From an uncultured Acetatifactor sp. (lineage in GTDB: Bacteria > Bacillota > Clostridia > Lachnospirales > Lachnospiraceae): a stretch of DNA of 64,000 nt. Below, in pieces: positions 59,526 through 64,000 of this stretch. The position numbers were made by a program, and so were the translations under genes. Below the pieces are notes generated by a model. It did no database searches, was not told the DNA's origin, and saw only the letters and a list, made by a program, of their open reading frames with translations. Positions within the stretch are counted from its first letter, which is position 1. Every line of letters begins with the position of its first letter. The DNA lies in assembly GCA_944384205.1 (NCBI GenBank), contig CALWSL010000006.1, positions 115,251 through 179,250 of the forward strand, read 5' to 3'.

Positions 59526-62108
59526 ATGAAGGAACGATACCATATATCGGGTATGACCTGTTCAGCATGTTCTTCCCATGTGGAGAAAAGTGTCTGCAAG
59601 CTGCCGGGAATCGAAAAAGTAAGTGTGAATCTGCTGACAGAGACCATGGATGTGGATTACAATGAACAGGAATTGAATACCGAAAAAATTGTCAGTGCTG
59701 TGGAAGCGGCAGGCTATGGAGCTTCTCTTATGACAAACGGAACCGGGGCGGCAAAGCCGGAAGATGCCAGGTCAGATGTATCTGCAGGAAAATCGGGTGA
59801 CCGTGGCAATCTGAAAGCCAAAGCAAAGCAGGAGGACAGGGCGATGAAATGGCGGCTGGGTATTTCCGTTGGCTTTCTGATACCTCTGATGTATGTGGCA
59901 ATGTACCATATGTATCATGAATGGTTCGGACTGCCTGTGCCCTCCTTTGTGATGAACACACTGCACGGCAATGCGAACGCCATGAACTTTGCGCTGACGC
60001 AGTTTTTACTGCTGCTGCCCATTTTGTATATGAACCGAAAGTTCTTTGCGGTAGGATTTAAGACGTTGGCACATCTTTCACCCAATATGGACAGTCTGAT
60101 TGCCCTCGGTGCATCCGCGGCAATCGGCTACGGCATTTTTGCCATGTACCGCATCAGTTACGGATTGGGGCACGGAGAGCAGGCGTTAGTGGAGCAGTAC
60201 TCCCATGATTTGTATTTTGAGTCAGCGGGCATGATTTTGACCCTGATTACCGTGGGGAAATACCTGGAAAGCCGTTCCAAGGGAAAGACCAGCGAGGCGA
60301 TTACCAAGCTGATGGATTTGTCCCCGAAGATGGCGCTTCTTTTGACGGAAGACGGCGAGAAGGAGGTTCCCACGGAGAGCTTACAGGCGGGAGATATTTT
60401 TCTGGTAAAGCCCGGCACAGCGGTTCCTGTGGATGGAATTGTGCTGGAGGGTAACTCCAGCGTGGACGAAGCGGCTATCACAGGCGAGAGCGTACCTGTG
60501 GAAAAGCAGGCGGGTGACAGGGTAGTATCTGCTACCATCAATAAGGCAGGCTTCTTAAAATGCCGTGCGGACCGTGTGGGAGACGACACCACCCTTGCAC
60601 AGATTATCCGTCTGGTGGAAGAGGCAAGCGCAAGCAAAGCGCCCATTGCAAAGCTGGCGGACAAGGTAGCGGGAGTTTTTGTACCGGTTGTAATTGTGAT
60701 TGCGCTGATTACGCTGTTTGTGTGGCTGCTTGCGGGAGCGGGAGCGGAATTTGCCATTTCCTCTGCGATAGCCGTACTGGTGATTTCCTGCCCCTGTGCG
60801 CTGGGACTTGCAACTCCTGTGGCGATTATGGTAGGAACAGGCGTCGGTGCAAAGCATGGCATCCTGATTAAATCGGGCGAGGCGCTGCAGCAGGCAAAAG
60901 AGATTGACACCGTGGTTTTGGACAAGACGGGAACCATTACCGCAGGAAAGCTGAAGGTAATGCAGGTAAGCGTTGCCGTGCAGGATATGTCTCAGAATAC
61001 CTTTTTACAGATTGCGGCGGCTTTGGAAAAAAAGAGCGAGCATCCTCTGGCAGAGGCGATTGTGGAACATGCACTTTCGGAAAACCTGACCATTCCCGAA
61101 GCAGGCGATTTTAAAGCCGTATTTGGCAGGGGTGTGGAAGGCGTGCTGGAAGGCGTCAGATATTTTGTGGGAAATCGGGCGTATCTGGAAGAAAATCAGA
61201 TTGAGATAGACAGCGTTTATCAGAGTGCAATCGCGGATATGGCAGATGAAGGGCTGACGCCGCTATTGGTTGCGGAGGAAAAGCGTTTCTTAGGTATTAT
61301 CGGTGTGGCGGATGAGATAAAGGAAAGCTCTGCCGAAGCAATCGCAGCATGGCATAACATGGGTGTGCGCGTTATCATGCTGACGGGAGATAATAAAAGG
61401 ACAGCGGAGGCAGTGCGCCGCAAGCTCTCCATGGAGGAGGTTGTAGCAGAGGTACTTCCTCAGGATAAGGAAAAGAAAATCAGTGAATTAAAGCAGTCAG
61501 GGCATAAGGTGGCAATGATTGGCGACGGAATCAATGATGCGCCGGCATTGGCGGCGGCTGATGTGGGAATGGCTATCGGAGCCGGTACGGATGTGGCGAT
61601 GGAGAGTGCGGACATTGTATTGATGAAGAGTGATTTGCGGGACGCGGTGACGGCAATGAAATTAAGCCGCAGTGTTATCCGCAATATTAAAGAAAATCTC
61701 TTCTGGGCATTTTTCTATAATGTTATCGGCATTCCGCTGGCGGCGGGTGTATGGTATCCTGTATTTGGACTGAAATTAAATCCTATGTTCGGTGCGGCGG
61801 CAATGAGCTTAAGCAGTATCTTTGTGGTGGGAAATGCACTGCGCTTCAGAGGGTTTAAAAGTGGGTTTGATAAGGAAAACGGAGAAAGGAGTAAGAGTAT
61901 GACAAAAGTAATGACAATCGAAGGAATGATGTGCGGACATTGTACCGCAAGAGTACAGAAGGCGCTGGAGGCAGTCGGAGGAGTGACGGAGGTCTCCGTG
62001 AGCCTGGAAAACAAAACCGCTACTGTGGTATGCGAAGGGGAGGTTTCCGATGAAATGCTGACAGCGGCTGTAACGGATGCCGGATATGAAGTGAAACGTA
62101 TAAATTAA
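59526..62108 (+). CDS. copA: Copper-exporting P-type ATPase with C-terminal CopZ-like domain
   Basis: An 860-residue P1B-ATPase. N-terminal heavy-metal domain with GMTCSACSSH (CxxC at 12-15); eight membrane helices; TGES in the actuator; the metal-channel motif ISCPCALGLATP (near 420); phosphorylation loop DKTGTI (near 465); SEHPLAEAI; TGDNKRTAE; GDGINDAPAL (near 666). After the last helix a linker is followed, from Met792, by a second metal-binding domain (GMMCGHCTARV, CxxC at 802-805), which in relatives is the separate chaperone CopZ. It exports Cu(I) from the cytoplasm. AAAGGAG precedes ATG 59526; csoR ends 29 bases upstream. Confidence 0.97.
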   Translation: MKERYHISGMTCSACSSHVEKSVCKLPGIEKVSVNLLTETMDVDYNEQELNTEKIVSAVEAAGYGASLMTNGTGAAKPEDARSDVSAGKSGDRGNLKAKAKQEDRAMKWRLGISVGFLIPLMYVAMYHMYHEWFGLPVPSFVMNTLHGNANAMNFALTQFLLLLPILYMNRKFFAVGFKTLAHLSPNMDSLIALGASAAIGYGIFAMYRISYGLGHGEQALVEQYSHDLYFESAGMILTLITVGKYLESRSKGKTSEAITKLMDLSPKMALLLTEDGEKEVPTESLQAGDIFLVKPGTAVPVDGIVLEGNSSVDEAAITGESVPVEKQAGDRVVSATINKAGFLKCRADRVGDDTTLAQIIRLVEEASASKAPIAKLADKVAGVFVPVVIVIALITLFVWLLAGAGAEFAISSAIAVLVISCPCALGLATPVAIMVGTGVGAKHGILIKSGEALQQAKEIDTVVLDKTGTITAGKLKVMQVSVAVQDMSQNTFLQIAAALEKKSEHPLAEAIVEHALSENLTIPEAGDFKAVFGRGVEGVLEGVRYFVGNRAYLEENQIEIDSVYQSAIADMADEGLTPLLVAEEKRFLGIIGVADEIKESSAEAIAAWHNMGVRVIMLTGDNKRTAEAVRRKLSMEEVVAEVLPQDKEKKISELKQSGHKVAMIGDGINDAPALAAADVGMAIGAGTDVAMESADIVLMKSDLRDAVTAMKLSRSVIRNIKENLFWAFFYNVIGIPLAAGVWYPVFGLKLNPMFGAAAMSLSSIFVVGNALRFRGFKSGFDKENGERSKSMTKVMTIEGMMCGHCTARVQKALEAVGGVTEVSVSLENKTATVVCEGEVSDEMLTAAVTDAGYEVKRIN
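61899..62108 (+). CDS. copZ: Possible independently translated CopZ-like chaperone (inside copA)
   Basis: Within copA, AAAGGAG (61885-61891) stands seven bases before ATG 61899, in frame with copA. Translation from it would give a free 69-residue protein beginning MTKVMTIEGMMCGHC, a complete CopZ fold with CxxC. The sequence between the ATPase end and this ATG looks like a former intergenic ribosome site read through after loss of the copA stop. So both the fusion and a free chaperone may be produced. Confidence 0.5.
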   Translation: MTKVMTIEGMMCGHCTARVQKALEAVGGVTEVSVSLENKTATVVCEGEVSDEMLTAAVTDAGYEVKRIN

Positions 62109-62110
62109 CG

Positions 62111-62150
62111 AATTATGACCACTCATTACAGGGTGGTCATAATTGTTCTT
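62111..62150 (+). terminator. Terminator of the copper operon
   Basis: AATTATGACCAC (62111-62122) and GTGGTCATAATT (62133-62144) pair perfectly; the following GTTCTTTC is moderately T-rich. Confidence 0.75.
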
Positions 62151-62228
62151 TCAGAATATCCTTTCCTTTACTTTTACGGAGGAAACAGGTAGAATATTTA
62201 TGGAATCTAAGTGGAGGATAAGGAGTTT

Positions 62229-63086
62229 ATGGAGCAAAAGAACAACATAAAAATAGAAGAGCTGAATCCTACTTTTTTGTTTACATGGAAGGGAAGAAGG
62301 GACATGGACGAGGACAGCTATCACAGCCATGATGAGCATCTGGAAATTGCTTTCGTACTTTCCGGTGCAGGGAAGTATCGTATTGAAGAGGAAATTTATG
62401 AGGTCAGGGAAGGAGATTTGCTGATTTTAAATCCCGGGGTAAAGCACCAGGCATTGCTCAGTGAGGACAGTGAGATTCCGACCACAGAGTTTTTTGTGGG
62501 TTTTTCAGATATTCAGCTACAGGATTACCCTTATAATTTTCTTCCTGTGCCTGACGGCGGGCATATTATACATACTGCGGGGGATTTTAAGCAGAAGCTG
62601 TCCAGAATCTGCTCAGCCATGGAGGTGGAAAATACGGTCTGCAGGGAGGGCAGATACTTTATGCTGAAATCCTATCTGATGCAGATGATTCTGCTGATTA
62701 TCCGTGAACAGTGTGAGACGATTTCAACAGTGGGAAGCTACGCCTTTGAGTCCGTCAATAAAAAATATGTTGTTGAGAGAATAGTAAATTATTTTGAGGA
62801 TCATTACAGTGAAAAGATATCTCTCGACCAGATTGCGGAGAATATGTATCTGAGCCCTTTTTATATCTCAAAAATATTTAAGAGCGAGATTGGGGACACA
62901 CCAATCCGCCATCTGATTAATATTCGGCTGGATAAGGCAAAAACGCTTTTAGAGAGCGGTAATAACAGCAGCATTCAGGAGATCGCCACTATGGTGGGAT
63001 ATGACGATGCGTATCACTTTAGTAAACTCTTTAAAAAGCGTTATGGAATTTCCCCTTCTCAGGCAAGAAAAAAGGCGATGCTTTGA
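62229..63086 (+). CDS. AraC-family transcriptional regulator
   Basis: A 285-residue regulator: an N-terminal cupin-like sensing domain (YHSHDEHLEIAFVLSGAGKY, REGDLLILNPGVKHQ) and a C-terminal pair of helix-turn-helix motifs (SLDQIAENMYLSPFYISKIF and IQEIATMVGYDDAYHFSKLF, then KKRYGISPSQARKK). Such proteins usually sense sugars or cell-surface signals. ATG 62229 is chosen; a GTG at 62211 in frame overlaps GGAGG. No obvious target operon follows, so its effector and targets are unknown. Confidence 0.93.
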   Translation: MEQKNNIKIEELNPTFLFTWKGRRDMDEDSYHSHDEHLEIAFVLSGAGKYRIEEEIYEVREGDLLILNPGVKHQALLSEDSEIPTTEFFVGFSDIQLQDYPYNFLPVPDGGHIIHTAGDFKQKLSRICSAMEVENTVCREGRYFMLKSYLMQMILLIIREQCETISTVGSYAFESVNKKYVVERIVNYFEDHYSEKISLDQIAENMYLSPFYISKIFKSEIGDTPIRHLINIRLDKAKTLLESGNNSSIQEIATMVGYDDAYHFSKLFKKRYGISPSQARKKAML

Positions 63087-63133
63087 TACTTTTTTGTCAG
63101 GATGTTTTTTTTTAAGTACTTACGGCAAAACTG

Positions 63134-63162
63134 TTTTCAAGGATTGTAGAATTTGCTACAAT
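63134..63162 (+). promoter_or_regulatory. Promoter with inverted repeat ahead of the DUF1905/peptidase gene
   Basis: -35 TTTTCA (63134-63139), 17-base spacer, -10 TACAAT (63157-63162). The -10 is the right half of a perfect 7-base inverted repeat ATTGTAG-AATTTG-CTACAAT (63143-63162), a possible operator. Confidence 0.6.
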
Positions 63163-63221
63163 CAGGTGGAGAACGGTAAATGTAATGTTTTTGCGGGATA
63201 CTGGCAGCATGGAGGATTAGG

Positions 63222-63890
63222 ATGAGATATTTTTTTGAATCTAAGCTTGAAAAAAAAGAAAAAGGTTACATGATGAGTATTCCCTTTAATGTATGGGAAG
63301 TCTGTAAGCAGAGGGATATTATTAAAGCCGATATAGTACTGGACAACAAAATTATTGCCTGTGAGTTGCTTCCGAAGGAAAAAGGGAATTATGAGATTCA
63401 TATACAGGACGAGGATGCGGCGGATATAGAGCTGGGAGTGGTTCATAAGGTACTGCTGCATATTACCGGTTCCCTGATTCGCATGGATCAGAACAGTCCG
63501 TACAGCTTTGAAAATCCGATTCGCAGGATTGACAGCATGGAAGTGATTATCCAGCCGGAGGACGGTCTGTGCGGACAGGCATGTGTGGCGATGCTGGCAG
63601 GAAATACCATTGCTGAGGTCATCAGTGTAATGGACTGCAGGGAATGGCAGGCCACCATGGGGAGAATGATTTCCGCATTGAATTACTATGGAATAGATCA
63701 TTCGGATGTGATTAATTATACGGAGGGCAGGGACACTGTACTGCCAAAGTGCTGCATTATGATGGAAAAGATGGGACGCTTCTGCCACTATCTGATTCAT
63801 TATGACGGCAAGTTTTATGACTCCAATCTCGGTGTACTCAAGGATTATGATATGAGCAAGCTGCTGGGATATTTGGAAATCAAATGCTAA
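63222..63890 (+). CDS. DUF1905 domain fused to a papain-like cysteine-peptidase-like domain
   Basis: A 222-residue protein. Residues 1-95 match the DUF1905 (AF2241-like) beta barrel: FESKLEKKEKGYMMSIPFNV and WEVCKQRDIIKADIVLD. Residues about 105-222 look like a small papain-fold, C39-like domain: GLCGQACVAMLAG with a candidate catalytic Cys, and FCHYLIHYDGKFYDSN with a candidate His followed by Asp/Asn. Neither half's substrate is known, and the pairing is uncommon to me. GGAGG (63211-63215) precedes ATG 63222. A terminator follows at once. Confidence 0.7.
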   Translation: MRYFFESKLEKKEKGYMMSIPFNVWEVCKQRDIIKADIVLDNKIIACELLPKEKGNYEIHIQDEDAADIELGVVHKVLLHITGSLIRMDQNSPYSFENPIRRIDSMEVIIQPEDGLCGQACVAMLAGNTIAEVISVMDCREWQATMGRMISALNYYGIDHSDVINYTEGRDTVLPKCCIMMEKMGRFCHYLIHYDGKFYDSNLGVLKDYDMSKLLGYLEIKC

Positions 63891-63898
63891 GAACCGGG

Positions 63899-63926
63899 TG
63901 CCGTTCCTTTCGGGACGGCATTTTTT
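63899..63926 (+). terminator. Terminator at the right edge
   Basis: TGCCGTTCC (63899-63907) and GGGACGGCA (63912-63920) pair (one G-U) around a TTTC loop, then six Ts. The intron-like sequence starts two bases after this T run. Confidence 0.9.
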
Positions 63927-63928
63927 CT

Positions 63929-64000
63929 GTGTGCCCGGCGGGCACACGTTCTAACGGGTGAAAGTCCTTGACCCGCCCGGCAGTGGGAAGGGTGCAGCTA
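63929..64000 (+). mobile_element. 5' end of a group IIC-like intron (runs off the window)
   Basis: Starts GTGTGCCCGGC, the same 5' end as the well-known Oceanobacillus iheyensis group IIC intron RNA, then folds as GTGTGCCC-GGC-GGGCACAC (63929-63947) and continues CTAACGGGTGAAAGTCC, close to the CUAUAGGGUGAGAGUCC found next in that RNA. Group IIC introns typically insert just after terminator hairpins, and this one lies two bases after one. Its reverse-transcriptase gene and 3' end must be beyond base 64000. Orientation is plus. Confidence 0.8.

Noticed and set aside
60158-60937. 259-codon minus-strand frame within copA
   Set aside because: It lies wholly inside a conserved P-type ATPase and has no ribosome site or family resemblance.
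1-64000. tRNA or rRNA genes
   Set aside because: No cloverleaf with a GTTCGAATC-type T-arm and no conserved rRNA stretch was found on either strand by eye.

Overview
The window looks like a chromosomal stretch from a spore-forming, low-to-mid G+C Clostridia member, most likely Lachnospiraceae. The evidence is an alpha/beta small acid-soluble spore protein, SpoIIM- and YtvI-type sporulation proteins, strong GGAGG ribosome sites, the cinA-recA-recX-rny order, a pyrH-frr-uppS-cdsA-dxr-rseP block and a tig-clpP-clpX-engB block. Genus assignment is inference. No rRNA or tRNA gene and no CRISPR array was found by eye.

Layout. 1-1.7 kb: 3' part of a secreted GH18 chitinase-like enzyme with chitin-binding modules. 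1.9-9.7 kb: cinA, SOS-controlled recA (two LexA-type boxes), recX, RNase Y, a type Ic aspartate aminotransferase, a Nudix hydrolase and SpoIIM. 9.7-11.8 kb: DAHP synthase on the minus strand, a gene-poor 500-base gap, an XRE regulator and a KTSC-like protein. 12.0-18.9 kb: envelope and lipid genes (polysaccharide deacetylase, bactofilin, pyrH, frr, uppS, cdsA, dxr, rseP). 19-22.3 kb: a degenerate PP2C-like protein, a soluble Hanks kinase and a PAS-GGDEF-EAL protein. 22.4-25.1 kb: SASP and a two-gene ABC importer whose permease and ATPase are fused. 25.3-31.4 kb: trigger factor, ClpP, ClpX, EngB, YtvI, TruA. 31.6-35.4 kb: orphan response regulator, TraX-like protein, MntP with a yybP-ykoY manganese riboswitch, a cold-shock gene with a long leader, a membrane-anchored EIIA-like protein lacking both active-site histidines, and a small XRE regulator.

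35.5-59.05 kb is the most unusual part: a contiguous Tad-type pilus locus (tadZ, A, B, C, Flp-like pilin, prepilin peptidase, two TadE-like pseudopilins, a large TadG-like protein) carrying a TPR/WG-repeat protein, an LRR lipoprotein and two copies of an unrecognised small membrane protein. It runs straight into a phospho-signalling module (FHA protein, PP2C phosphatase, transmembrane Ser/Thr kinase, a membrane protein with repeated ETxVL motifs) and ends in a surface protein of about 2,016 residues with Ig-like domains. A palindromic element, TATACTCAA-N4-TTGAGTATA and relatives, occurs four times at gene boundaries of the locus; one copy lies inside a near-consensus promoter beside a divergent XRE gene. 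The centre of the locus (about 37.9-50.0 kb) is clearly more A+T-rich than both flanks, suggesting an exchanged cassette. I infer that pilus assembly or adhesin display is controlled by Thr phosphorylation read by the FHA domain.

59.05-64 kb: a copper operon (CsoR, CopA with a CopZ-like domain fused at its C-terminus behind an intact internal ribosome site), an AraC regulator, a DUF1905-plus-cysteine-peptidase-like fusion, and, just after its terminator, what looks like the 5' end of a group IIC intron running off the window.
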